Shown here piece after piece: positions 24,430 to 33,658 of a DNA stretch of 59,129 bases; the stretch's first letter is position 1, and each line of letters begins with the position of its first letter. The notes under the pieces are model-generated. The model saw only the letters and a program-made list of their open reading frames with translations, searched no databases and was not told the origin of the DNA. Origin of the DNA: Candidatus Gastranaerophilales bacterium (GTDB taxonomy: Bacteria > Cyanobacteriota > Vampirovibrionia > Gastranaerophilales > Gastranaerophilaceae); the NCBI GenBank assembly GCA_944323395.1, contig CALUSI010000014.1, positions 1 through 59,129 of the forward strand, given 5' to 3'. A program made the position numbers and the translations under genes.

Positions 24430-24467
24430 AAAAATCTTCTCAGATTTAAGAGATTATGAAGATTTTT
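24430..24467 (+). promoter_or_regulatory. Hairpin enclosing the metallopeptidase start codon
   Basis: AAAAATCTTC (24430-24439) and GAAGATTTTT (24458-24467) form a perfect 10-bp stem. The 18-nt loop holds the weak ribosome site (TAAGAGATT) and the first two bases of the ATG; the stem's right arm begins with the G of the start codon. This would restrict initiation when folded. Confidence 0.5.
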
Positions 24468-26756
24468 GGATGTTCTAATTACAATTATATAAATTTTTTA
24501 CCAATAAATGCAACTCGAAAGCATTTACATTATAACAATGATATTTTATATACAAAAAATACAATTAGCTTTTGTTCGTCAAACAGTAAAATAGAACTAC
24601 CAAAATTCAAGATAAATTATAGAATAAAACAACTAACTAAACTAGGTTTATCTGATTTTTTTGCACGCAGACTTGCGAAAGTAAATAATGATAAATATAA
24701 AAGAATTATAGAACTGGTGTCTCTTGGTGTTTTTGAAGAAGGTATAGAAGATACAATTGAATTGGAAGAAAAAAAATACAAACAAGCACTTGAACTTATA
24801 AATCATAATATAATTAATGAGGATTTAGCTTCACTAGCAAAACTTGAAGGAGAAGCATATAGAAGAGTTATAGAACTTAAAGATAAAGGTATTGATACTG
24901 AGCAGGTTGGTCTTTTTGCAAATCTTAGTAATGAAGAATATGAAAAAGCTAAGAATATGATGAAAAATGGTTATACACCAATAGAATCAGCAAGTTTTGC
25001 AAAGCTTTCAGAAGAACAAAAAGAAACAGCTTTAAATTTATGTAATATGAATACATCCGTTGAAATAGCAGCAGACATTGCACTTATGGACTTAAAAAGA
25101 AGGAACATTTGCATAAAACTAATAAGAACTGGTATATCTGCTGAAGAAGCATTGTATATTGCTAATTTAGATGATAAACAAGGAGATAGGTTAGATGAGA
25201 TTATTTCTATGAATGTTGGAGACGAAAATATCTCAGATTTCGCTAAGTTTTCAGAACAACATTATAAAAAAGCTGTATCCTTGTTTTCAGAAGGTGTTCT
25301 ACCAGAGTATATTTCTGAAATAATTGCAATAGAAGATGAAAAAAAAGATAATCCGGAATATAAAGAATATAGGAAACGAGGATATAGTAGAAGTATTTCC
25401 TATGCACTGTCATTATTGAATTCTGACGAAATAGAAGAATTATCAAAAATAATAAGAAAGAACAAAAGAATAAAAGAAATTCTTTTGCAAGAATATGATA
25501 TAAATTTAATAGAATTACAGGATTCAAATGAACCAGAAGCAATTTTTAGTCGAGAAATTCGGTGTAAAAACGGAACAAAAATTACTTTTGTTCAAACATT
25601 TGATGAACATGGAAATTCAACTAAAAGTAGACTTGAAGAATATTCAAACAACTCAACATCCTCAACGTTATCAGGGATTTCAGGTGTATATAAGGCAAAA
25701 TATGATAAATTTGGAGAAATAAGGGAACTTTCACAATTTATACAAGATCCGGAAACTCATTCAGTAATTGGAGTTCTTCACAGTAAAGTTTCTGAATTGC
25801 TTACTGGAGTATTTGAATCTGTATATTATGATATTTCAAAGTTTAAAGAAAGTAATTCGAATATAGATAATGAGGTTGATTATGATATTGAAAACTCAGT
25901 ACTAACAAAAGGTATACCAATGTCAACTGTGGTTCAGCTAGAAGATGGAACTATTGTTTATCAGGAATATTTTAGAAAAAATGGTCTATTGACTGATAGG
26001 GAATATAGAGAAAGAAAAAATGCTGATGGTGAAATAATTTATAGTTATTATTCATATAATATCAAAGACAGAAAAAACAAAAATTTGATGGATATAAAAA
26101 GAGTTTATCGAAAACTCAATGATAATGTTTCAATAAACATAATAAATGGTATAACATATAGATTAATCTACGATGACGAGAACAAAGAAATAACCGTATT
26201 TGATGGTAAGAACAGTAAAAAAATTTCCTTTAAAGATAAACTTGCCTATTATTCACAGGATAAACTCTGGAAAACCATAAAAACACTTCCTATTGATACT
26301 CTATTAACAATAGATCAAAATGCAAAAAAATGGAATTATTGCAGAGAAGAAGATTCTTGTGCAGACGGGTACACACATACAATTTCGACTGGAACAAAAC
26401 AAAGTGTTATATTACATGAAGCTGGACATTTTAAAGATTATGAAACACAATTTAGTATTAATAATAAAACTTTCTTGAAGGTTTATAGTAAGGAAATGAA
26501 AGCATTTTTAAATTCAATACCTTATAATGAGCAAGAATTTGTACAATATTTTTCTCCAAGGGCAACACTAAATGATGCTACAGGAACAAATGAATTTGTA
26601 GCTGAAGCGAATATAATTTTAACAACGTATGGAACTGATTATGAAAGATTAAAAACAAGATCACAGTTTTTAGTGAGATATTTCCCTGAAACATTAGCGA
26701 TAGTTGCCGATTTACTGAGAAAAACCTCCCAAAAAAGTTTGCTTGCAGAAGATTAA
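24456..26756 (+). CDS. Helical-repeat protein with lethal-factor-like HEAGH metallopeptidase domain
   Basis: This 766-residue protein has no signal peptide. Residues 65-330 hold about seven helical repeats of roughly 36 residues, with a core like h-x-x-L-h-x-x-G-h-x-x-E-x-h-x-x-h-A-x-L (for example GIDTEQVGLFANLSNEEY). A beta-rich middle (350-600) follows. The C-terminal domain has a zinc site: HEAGH at 654-658 and E713 in NEFVAEA, followed by YERLKTRSQFL and FPET. Spacing and the E-F-x-A-E-A motif resemble the catalytic domain of anthrax lethal factor (HEFGH, then EFFAEAF). It is likely a zinc endopeptidase, perhaps a delivered effector, but the target and secretion route are unknown. Its start codon is caught in a hairpin, and twin small RNA genes lie upstream. 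Confidence 0.7.
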   Translation: MKIFGCSNYNYINFLPINATRKHLHYNNDILYTKNTISFCSSNSKIELPKFKINYRIKQLTKLGLSDFFARRLAKVNNDKYKRIIELVSLGVFEEGIEDTIELEEKKYKQALELINHNIINEDLASLAKLEGEAYRRVIELKDKGIDTEQVGLFANLSNEEYEKAKNMMKNGYTPIESASFAKLSEEQKETALNLCNMNTSVEIAADIALMDLKRRNICIKLIRTGISAEEALYIANLDDKQGDRLDEIISMNVGDENISDFAKFSEQHYKKAVSLFSEGVLPEYISEIIAIEDEKKDNPEYKEYRKRGYSRSISYALSLLNSDEIEELSKIIRKNKRIKEILLQEYDINLIELQDSNEPEAIFSREIRCKNGTKITFVQTFDEHGNSTKSRLEEYSNNSTSSTLSGISGVYKAKYDKFGEIRELSQFIQDPETHSVIGVLHSKVSELLTGVFESVYYDISKFKESNSNIDNEVDYDIENSVLTKGIPMSTVVQLEDGTIVYQEYFRKNGLLTDREYRERKNADGEIIYSYYSYNIKDRKNKNLMDIKRVYRKLNDNVSINIINGITYRLIYDDENKEITVFDGKNSKKISFKDKLAYYSQDKLWKTIKTLPIDTLLTIDQNAKKWNYCREEDSCADGYTHTISTGTKQSVILHEAGHFKDYETQFSINNKTFLKVYSKEMKAFLNSIPYNEQEFVQYFSPRATLNDATGTNEFVAEANIILTTYGTDYERLKTRSQFLVRYFPETLAIVADLLRKTSQKSLLAED

Positions 26757-26779
26757 TATTTTTAATTTATAATAATAGA

Positions 26780-28075
26780 ATGATGAAAAAATTTATAATA
26801 AAAACATTAGGATGCAAAACAAATCAAGTTGAATCTGCATTAATTGCAGAGATTATGACAAACAATGGCTATACGGAAACAAACGATATAAATAATGCCG
26901 AATATTATATATTAAATTCTTGTTCAGTAACCCAAGTTGCAGATGCAAAAAACCTATCTTATGTAAGAAGAGCCAAAAGAGAAAATCCGAATATTAAAAT
27001 AATAATCACAGGGTGCATGGCACAGTTGGAAAAAGAAAATCTCTTGAAAGAAAACTTTGCAGACTATGTAATCGGAAATCACGAAAAGAATGATATAGCA
27101 GACATTATAAAAAATGGTGATAATTTAAAAGTTTCAGATATTTTTAGTCATGATTATTTTAGATATGAGAAATTACATCAAACACATAGAACAAGAGCTT
27201 CAGTAAAAATACAAGACGGATGTAACAATAGATGTTCATACTGTACAATACCGTTTGCAAGAGGAAAAAACCGTTCAAATTCAATTAAAAATATAATTGA
27301 ACAAATTAATTTATTTGCTGATGAAGGATATTTTGAAACAGTTTTAACAGGTATACATATTGGACAATGGGGTAATGATTTAAATCCTCAATTAAAACTT
27401 CAGAATTTATTAGAAGAAATAGAAAAAACAAATATAAAAAGATACAGACTGGGCTCTTTAAATCCAACAGAGCTTACAAATGATTTTATCGACTTTTTAT
27501 CAAAATCTAAAAAATTCTGCCCACACTTTCATCTTTCACTACAATCAGTTTGCAATAAAACATTAAAAGCAATGAATAGACACTATAATGTTGAAGAAAT
27601 AAAAAACTTAGTAAATTATATTAATTTAAAATTTGACAAAGCATTTATAGGTAGTGACATTATTGTTGGATTTCCAAATGAAAATACAGACGATTTTAAA
27701 ATAACATTAAATAATTTAAAAAAACTTGAATTAACACGTATACATGTATTTCCTTACTCCAGAAGAAAAGGAACAATAGCAGATAAAATGCATAATCAAG
27801 TAGAAACAACAGAAAAAAAACGTAGAGTTAAACTTGTCCAAGAAATATCAGATACAAAGCTAAATGCATTTTTTAATAAAAACATTGAAACATATAATGA
27901 AGTTATAATCGAAAAACAACGAGATAAAAAAAACGGGTTGCTTAAAGGAATAACAAATAATTATATAAATGTACTAATTGACGATAAAGATTGCTATAAA
28001 GATAAACTTGTAAAAGTAAGATTAACAAGCTTATCAGAATATAATGAAAAAATGATTGCAGAAATTGTAACATAA
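26780..28075 (+). CDS. mtaB: tRNA N6-threonylcarbamoyladenosine methylthiotransferase MtaB
   Basis: This 431-residue radical SAM enzyme adds a methylthio group to t6A37 in tRNAs reading ANN codons. The N-terminal UPF0004 domain provides the auxiliary cluster cysteines C12 (LGCKTNQVES), C48 (NSCSV) and C79 (TGCMAQ). The radical SAM cluster is C148, C152 and C155 (CNNRCSYC), and a C-terminal TRAM-type domain (about 370-430) binds RNA. LGCKTNQ-E rather than the MiaB/RimO signatures puts it in the MtaB branch. The length is typical. Two adjacent Met codons (26780, 26783) are possible starts. It may share a transcript with dnaE, 77 bases downstream. Confidence 0.92.
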   Translation: MMKKFIIKTLGCKTNQVESALIAEIMTNNGYTETNDINNAEYYILNSCSVTQVADAKNLSYVRRAKRENPNIKIIITGCMAQLEKENLLKENFADYVIGNHEKNDIADIIKNGDNLKVSDIFSHDYFRYEKLHQTHRTRASVKIQDGCNNRCSYCTIPFARGKNRSNSIKNIIEQINLFADEGYFETVLTGIHIGQWGNDLNPQLKLQNLLEEIEKTNIKRYRLGSLNPTELTNDFIDFLSKSKKFCPHFHLSLQSVCNKTLKAMNRHYNVEEIKNLVNYINLKFDKAFIGSDIIVGFPNENTDDFKITLNNLKKLELTRIHVFPYSRRKGTIADKMHNQVETTEKKRRVKLVQEISDTKLNAFFNKNIETYNEVIIEKQRDKKNGLLKGITNNYINVLIDDKDCYKDKLVKVRLTSLSEYNEKMIAEIVT

Positions 28076-28152
28076 TAAAATCTTTAATTTACATGAAAAG
28101 TAGCAATGTGTTACCATATTTATGAACAAGGGTCGAGAAAAGGGATAAATAA

Positions 28153-31100
28153 ATGCGCTATGTACCTTTGCATGTACATACAGAATATAGTTTACTTGAT
28201 GGTGCAATAAGAAACAAAGACTATATAAAATTTGCAAAAGAAAATAACTTTGAAGCTGTTGCAGTTACAGACCATGGTGTTATGTATGGTGCATTAGAGT
28301 TTTACAGACTTGGTAAAGATATGCAGTTTAAAACAATTATAGGCTGCGAATTTTATGTGCTTCACGGAGATATTACTCAAAAAGATACAAATAATCGTGA
28401 ACTATACCATTTAGTATTACTTGCAAAAGATAATACAGGATATAAAAATCTGGTAAAACTTGTAAGTATTGCACATATAGATGGGTTTTATTATAAACCT
28501 CGTATTAACAGAGAAATTTTAGAAAAACACTCAGAAGGGCTTATATGCTTATCTGCTTGCGTTGCAGGAGAGTTGGCACAAAGTATCTTAAACGGCAATA
28601 AAGAAGAAGCAAGAGAAACTGCTAAATGGTATAAGAATCTGTTTAAAGATGATTACTATATAGAAATTCAAGACCACGGGATTGAAGAACAAAAAAGAAC
28701 AAATCCTGAACTTATTAAAATAGCAAAAGAATTAGATATTCCATTAGTCATAACAAATGACAGCCACTATTTAAGAAAAGAAGATGCCTCTTGGCATGAT
28801 ACCCTTTTATGTATACAAACAAATGCTTTAAAGAAAGATGAAAACAGATTTAAATTTTCAAATAGTGAATTTTACGTAAAAACACCTGAAGAATTGAGAG
28901 AAGCATTTAAATGGCTTGATGCTGAAACATTTGAAGAAGCAATAGAAAATACAGCTCGAATAGCAGACAAATGTCACGTAATAATTGAGCTTGGAAAAAG
29001 CATTTTACCTTCATTTCCGGTTCCTGAAGGACACACTATTCCATCATATTTAGGATTTTTAGTAAGAAAAGGACTACACGAAAGATACGAAGAAATAACT
29101 TCTGAAATTGAAGAAAGATGTAAGTATGAACTTGAAATCATTAATAAAATGGGATTTGACGCATACTTCTTAATAGTATGGGACTTTATAAACTTTGCCA
29201 AAACACATGGAGTTCCAGTTGGACCGGGAAGAGGTTCTGCCGCTGGAAGTTTAATTGCATATGCACTTGGAATAACAGATCTTGACCCAATTAAGCACCA
29301 TTTATTCTTTGAAAGATTTCTAAACCCAGAACGTATATCAATGCCCGATGTCGATATAGACTTTGGAGACGGACGCGAAAAAGTAATAGAATATGTTACT
29401 GAAAAATATGGGAAAGATAAAGTTTGTCAAATTATAACCTTTGGTACGCTTGCTGCGAAAGCTGCAATAAAAGCAGTTGCACGTGTAATGGATTTGCCTT
29501 TTGAAATATCAAATAAAATAAGTCAATATGTGCCATCCGAAGTTGGTATGACAATATCAAAAGCACTTGAAGCGTCTCCCGAATTTAAAAAAGTATATGA
29601 TGAAGATGCACTTATAAGGCAAATTATTGATGAAGCTCGAAACATTGAAGGTTTAAAACAAAATACAGGCATGCACGCTGCCGGAGTAATAATATCACAC
29701 CATCCTCTTGATGAAATAGTACCGGTACAATATGCAAAAGAAGGAAATGTAATAACCGAATACCCAAAAGAAGACTGTGAAAAAGTAGGTCTTTTAAAAA
29801 TGGATTTTTTAGGGTTAAAGAACTTGACTATCATCGTTCAAACATTAGATATGATAAAACAACGTCATGGAATAGACGTTGATATAAACCACATACCATT
29901 AGATGATGAAGCAACATACAAAATGCTAATGACAGGAAGCACAGACGGGGTATTCCAGTTAGAATCTGCAGGTATGAAACAACTTGTAAAAGATTTACGA
30001 CCATCAGTATTTGAAGATTTAGGTGCTTTAGTTGCATTATTCCGTCCTGGTCCATTAGGTTCAGGTATGGTAAAAGACTTCGTTGAAAGAAAACACGGAA
30101 GACAAGAAATAAAATACGCACATCCTTTACTTGAGCCCGTATTAAAAGATACATATGGAACACTGGTATATCAAGAACAAATCATGCAGATATTCCAAGT
30201 ATTAGCAGATTATTCTTTAGGCGGAGCAGATGGTGTAAGACGTATAATGGCAAAAAAGCACCCTGAAGATCTTGTAAAATTAGAGGGACCTTTCATTGAA
30301 AAAGCCGTCGGCAAAGGAATGAGTGAAAAAGATGCAAAAGAACTTTTTGACCAAATCGGCAGCTTTGCAAGTTATTGTTTTAATAGATCGCACTCTGCTT
30401 GTTACGCTTTCGTAGCTTATCAAACAGCATATTTAAAAGCACACTATCCGGTTGAATATATTTCAGCAATGTTAACAAACTCAAAAGATGATCAAACTAA
30501 AACACAACTATATATTGCTGAAGCGCAAAAATTAGGCATAAAAGTACTTCCGCCGGATATAAATAAATCTAATTCAGAATTCACCCCGGACGGAGATAAT
30601 ATAAGATTCGGTCTCAATTCAATTAAAGGAATTGGGGAAGCCGTACTAAAAGAGATTGAAGAAGAAAGAGAAAAAAACGGTGAATTTAAATCAATTGCCG
30701 ACTTCACCCAAAGAATTAATTCTAGAGTAATAAACAGAAAAACTCTTGAAAATCTTTCTAAAGCTGGTGCTATGACTTGCCTTGAACCTTGCAGAAAAAA
30801 AGTATTTAATAATATAGAAAATATACTTAACGCTGCAGCTAGAGAAAATGCAGCAAAAGAATCAGGACAAGTAAGCTTATTTGCAGGACTCGGAGGAAGT
30901 ATAGGTGGAAGTAGCTATCAAATGCAATCATTTGAACTATATGGTACTGATGAAGAATTTTCAGATAAAGAAATTCAAGAATTTGAGAAAGATTTACTCG
31001 GATTTTACGTAACAAGTCACCCTCTAGAATCAATCAGAGATAAATTACCCTTTTTAACAACTCACAATATTTCAGATATGGAAAGCATTCAGAATGAAAC

Positions 31101-31596
31101 ATTTGTAACTATATGCGGTTTATTGACATCTGTAAGACAAATTCCAACAAAAAAAGACCCGACTAAATTCTTAAAAGCAGGAGTTATTGAAGATTTAACC
31201 GGAGAAATTGCATTCGTTGCTTTTCACAAAACACTTCAAGAATGTAATTCTCTTATTGAACAAGAAAAAAAAGTGATAATGTCGGGGAAATTACAAAAAA
31301 GAGAAGAAGGTAATCCTCAAATAATTGTTGAAAACATAAAACCTGTCGAAAATAGTAATATAGTAACTATTAAATTCAAACAAGAAATTCCATTCGAAGC
31401 ACTTATTGCAATAAAAGATACATTAGTAAATTTTAAAGGAAGTGACCCATTAGTTTTCATTACTGATAATAATGGAATTGAAACAAAAGTACTGGCTTCC
31501 TCCAATTTTTGGTTAAATACATCTAATGACTTAATACAGTCTTTAGAAAAACAATTTAATCAATATATAACTTTATCAGTTAAATCGCTTGAGTAG
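28153..31596 (+). CDS. dnaE: DNA polymerase III alpha subunit
   Basis: This 1147-residue replicative polymerase is of the DnaE1 type. The PHP domain starts at once (PLHVHTEYSLLDGA, residues 4-17) and retains many metal-binding histidines. The polymerase active site has PDVDIDFGDGRE (D401 and D403, preceded by D399) and the third carboxylate D551 (LLKMDFLGLKNL). GPGRGSAAGS and the fingers region GGADGVRRIMAKK are also intact. The thumb/tandem HhH and an OB-fold (about 960-1040, starting TFVTICGLLTSVRQIPTKK) follow. It is complete and of usual length. Its last 17 bases overlap the 3' end of the convergent HD-GYP gene. Confidence 0.97.
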   Translation: MRYVPLHVHTEYSLLDGAIRNKDYIKFAKENNFEAVAVTDHGVMYGALEFYRLGKDMQFKTIIGCEFYVLHGDITQKDTNNRELYHLVLLAKDNTGYKNLVKLVSIAHIDGFYYKPRINREILEKHSEGLICLSACVAGELAQSILNGNKEEARETAKWYKNLFKDDYYIEIQDHGIEEQKRTNPELIKIAKELDIPLVITNDSHYLRKEDASWHDTLLCIQTNALKKDENRFKFSNSEFYVKTPEELREAFKWLDAETFEEAIENTARIADKCHVIIELGKSILPSFPVPEGHTIPSYLGFLVRKGLHERYEEITSEIEERCKYELEIINKMGFDAYFLIVWDFINFAKTHGVPVGPGRGSAAGSLIAYALGITDLDPIKHHLFFERFLNPERISMPDVDIDFGDGREKVIEYVTEKYGKDKVCQIITFGTLAAKAAIKAVARVMDLPFEISNKISQYVPSEVGMTISKALEASPEFKKVYDEDALIRQIIDEARNIEGLKQNTGMHAAGVIISHHPLDEIVPVQYAKEGNVITEYPKEDCEKVGLLKMDFLGLKNLTIIVQTLDMIKQRHGIDVDINHIPLDDEATYKMLMTGSTDGVFQLESAGMKQLVKDLRPSVFEDLGALVALFRPGPLGSGMVKDFVERKHGRQEIKYAHPLLEPVLKDTYGTLVYQEQIMQIFQVLADYSLGGADGVRRIMAKKHPEDLVKLEGPFIEKAVGKGMSEKDAKELFDQIGSFASYCFNRSHSACYAFVAYQTAYLKAHYPVEYISAMLTNSKDDQTKTQLYIAEAQKLGIKVLPPDINKSNSEFTPDGDNIRFGLNSIKGIGEAVLKEIEEEREKNGEFKSIADFTQRINSRVINRKTLENLSKAGAMTCLEPCRKKVFNNIENILNAAARENAAKESGQVSLFAGLGGSIGGSSYQMQSFELYGTDEEFSDKEIQEFEKDLLGFYVTSHPLESIRDKLPFLTTHNISDMESIQNETFVTICGLLTSVRQIPTKKDPTKFLKAGVIEDLTGEIAFVAFHKTLQECNSLIEQEKKVIMSGKLQKREEGNPQIIVENIKPVENSNIVTIKFKQEIPFEALIAIKDTLVNFKGSDPLVFITDNNGIETKVLASSNFWLNTSNDLIQSLEKQFNQYITLSVKSLE

Positions 31597-32704
31597 CTTC
31601 AGAAACTATTTTAAAATCAATATTTTTAACCAAGAATGAATACTTTTGATAAGCTTCTTCAGGATTCATCCTTGCATCATTAATCTTTGATTCAAGCTTT
31701 ATAAATAGCTCAGCCAGTTCAGGATCAAACTGAGTACCTGAACAACGTTTAATTTCAGATATAGCAACTTCATGCGATAAAGCTGTACGATACGGTCTTG
31801 TTGAAGTCATTGCATCATATGTGTCAGCCAATGCAATAATCCTTCCCGGAAGCGGGATTTGCGTTCCTTTTAAACCATCAGGATATCCAGTACCATCCCA
31901 TTTTTCGTGGTGTGCTTTTACCCATTCTGAGATTATCTGCAATTTTTTTATATTTATTACAATCTTCTCACCTCTAACAGGATGTGATTTCATTACCAGA
32001 AATTCCTCATCAGTTAGCTTGCCATTTTTGCATAAAATACTTTTTGGCATAGCTATTTTTCCAATGTCATGCAATAAACCTGCAATTTCTATATCTTCCA
32101 TATAAGCATCATCTAAATTAAGTTCTTTTGCCAATATCATTGAATACAAAGTAACTCTTAAAGAGTGACCATTTGTATATGAATCCTTGGTATCCAAAGC
32201 ATTTGATATAGCTCTTATTGTCTTATAGAATAACTCTCTCAACTCATTATAAAAAACTTTATTATTACTAGCCATAGAGTATTTTGATATTCCGTTATCA
32301 ACCGCAATTTTAAGTTCTTCAGGCTCAAACGGTTTTAAAATATATTGAAACAAATCACAATCATTAATTGCAGAAACTAAAATATCTGTATCAACGTGAC
32401 CTGTTAAAAGAATTTTTATAATCTGAGGATTTGTTTCTCTAACCTTCTTTAAAAATTCCGTACCTTCCATAACCGGCATTTTTTGGTCACTAACAATTAA
32501 TGCAATCTTATCGCCATATTGTTTGACTACTTCTAAGCCTTCAACACCATTATGAGCTATCAATAAATTATACTTGCCTCTGAATGTCCTTTTTAACAGT
32601 TGTAAATTATTTTCCTCGTCATCAACTATTAAAATAGTTTTCTTTTCATCCTGAGCAAAGTTTAAAACGACCTCTAAACTCTCTTTTAATTCACAAGAAC
32701 TCAT
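31580..32704 (-). CDS. Response regulator with HD-GYP phosphodiesterase output
   Basis: This 374-residue RpfG-like protein carries a receiver domain (about 22-140; phosphoacceptor D73 in LIVSDQKMP, conserved K124 in LKPF) and an HD-GYP domain (about 160-355). HD is at 212-213 in LHDIGKIAMP, HHEKWDGTGYPDGLKG holds GYP at 273-275, and ADTYDAMTSTRPYR completes the signature. HD-GYP enzymes hydrolyse cyclic di-GMP, so phosphorylation probably controls the cyclic dinucleotide level. All metal-binding motifs look intact. A second HD-GYP protein lies 1 kb away, on the other side of a glycosyltransferase gene. The partner kinase is not in the window. Confidence 0.92.
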   Translation of the reverse strand: MSSCELKESLEVVLNFAQDEKKTILIVDDEENNLQLLKRTFRGKYNLLIAHNGVEGLEVVKQYGDKIALIVSDQKMPVMEGTEFLKKVRETNPQIIKILLTGHVDTDILVSAINDCDLFQYILKPFEPEELKIAVDNGISKYSMASNNKVFYNELRELFYKTIRAISNALDTKDSYTNGHSLRVTLYSMILAKELNLDDAYMEDIEIAGLLHDIGKIAMPKSILCKNGKLTDEEFLVMKSHPVRGEKIVINIKKLQIISEWVKAHHEKWDGTGYPDGLKGTQIPLPGRIIALADTYDAMTSTRPYRTALSHEVAISEIKRCSGTQFDPELAELFIKLESKINDARMNPEEAYQKYSFLVKNIDFKIVSEATQAI

Positions 32705-32854
32705 TAACTACCACCAATATTACTCAATAACTCGACTATCGACTATCAAATGTTTAAACTTTAATACATTATAACATCATTTTACAAAAGTTAACAACAG
32801 GAAAAATATAAAGAACTATTCTATAATTTTACATGAGCTTTATAGAGAGGATTT

Positions 32855-33658
32855 ATGTTAAACGGTAAGAAAATTGTTGTAGTTATGCCTGCATATAACG
32901 CAGAAAAAACCTTAGAAAAAACATATAGTGAAATATACCACGAAATTGTTGACGAAATTATATTAACTGATGATAAATCAAGTGATAAAACAAAAGATTT
33001 GGCAAAAGATTTAAATATAACTACAATTGTACATAAAGAAAATAGAGGTTATGGTGGAAACCAAAAATCTTGCTATACTGCAGCATTGAAATCAGATGCA
33101 GATATAGTTATAATGCTTCACCCTGATTATCAATATACTCCAAAGCTCATACCTGCAATTGCTTCAATGCTAGCATTTGAAGAATATGATGCTGTAATAG
33201 CATCAAGAATGTTGTCTAATGCACTTGAAGGGGGTATGCCACTATACAAATATATTGCAAATAAGTTTCTTACTGCTTTTGAAAATTTTTTCTTAGGACA
33301 ACACCTTTCAGAATATCATACTGGTTTTAGAGGCTTTAAAAGAAAAGTACTAGAAAATCTTCCATTGGAAGACTGTGATGATGATTTTATTTTCGATAAT
33401 GAAATGTTAGCGTTAGTTACTTATTATGGTTTTAAAATAGGTGAATTAAGTTGTCCAACAAAATATTTCCCTGAAGCCTCATCGATAAATTTTTCACGTT
33501 CGTGTAAATACGGTATTGGAGTTCTCGGAGTAAGTTTAAAATATTTTCTTGCATACACTGGTATATATAAATCAAAAATTTTTAGAAAAGATGCAAAGAA
33601 ATTGGATATAAATTCAGAACTACCATATTATCATAAAACGCAAGAAATTAAATCTTAG
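32855..33658 (+). CDS. DPM1-like family 2 glycosyltransferase
   Basis: This 267-residue GT-A enzyme starts KIVVVMPAYNAEKTL (residues 5-19) and has TDDKSSDKT and MLHPDYQYTP, the DPD-type metal site of polyprenyl-phosphate sugar transferases. EYHTGFRGFKRKVL and FDNEML match the same group. There is no C-terminal membrane pair, so it resembles soluble DPM1 proteins rather than GtrB. It probably loads a sugar onto undecaprenyl phosphate or a lipid. AGAGAGG lies just before the ATG. Its 3' end overlaps the convergent HD-GYP gene by 11 bases. Its place between two cyclic-di-GMP-type proteins suggests a link to exopolysaccharide control. Confidence 0.85.
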   Translation: MLNGKKIVVVMPAYNAEKTLEKTYSEIYHEIVDEIILTDDKSSDKTKDLAKDLNITTIVHKENRGYGGNQKSCYTAALKSDADIVIMLHPDYQYTPKLIPAIASMLAFEEYDAVIASRMLSNALEGGMPLYKYIANKFLTAFENFFLGQHLSEYHTGFRGFKRKVLENLPLEDCDDDFIFDNEMLALVTYYGFKIGELSCPTKYFPEASSINFSRSCKYGIGVLGVSLKYFLAYTGIYKSKIFRKDAKKLDINSELPYYHKTQEIKS

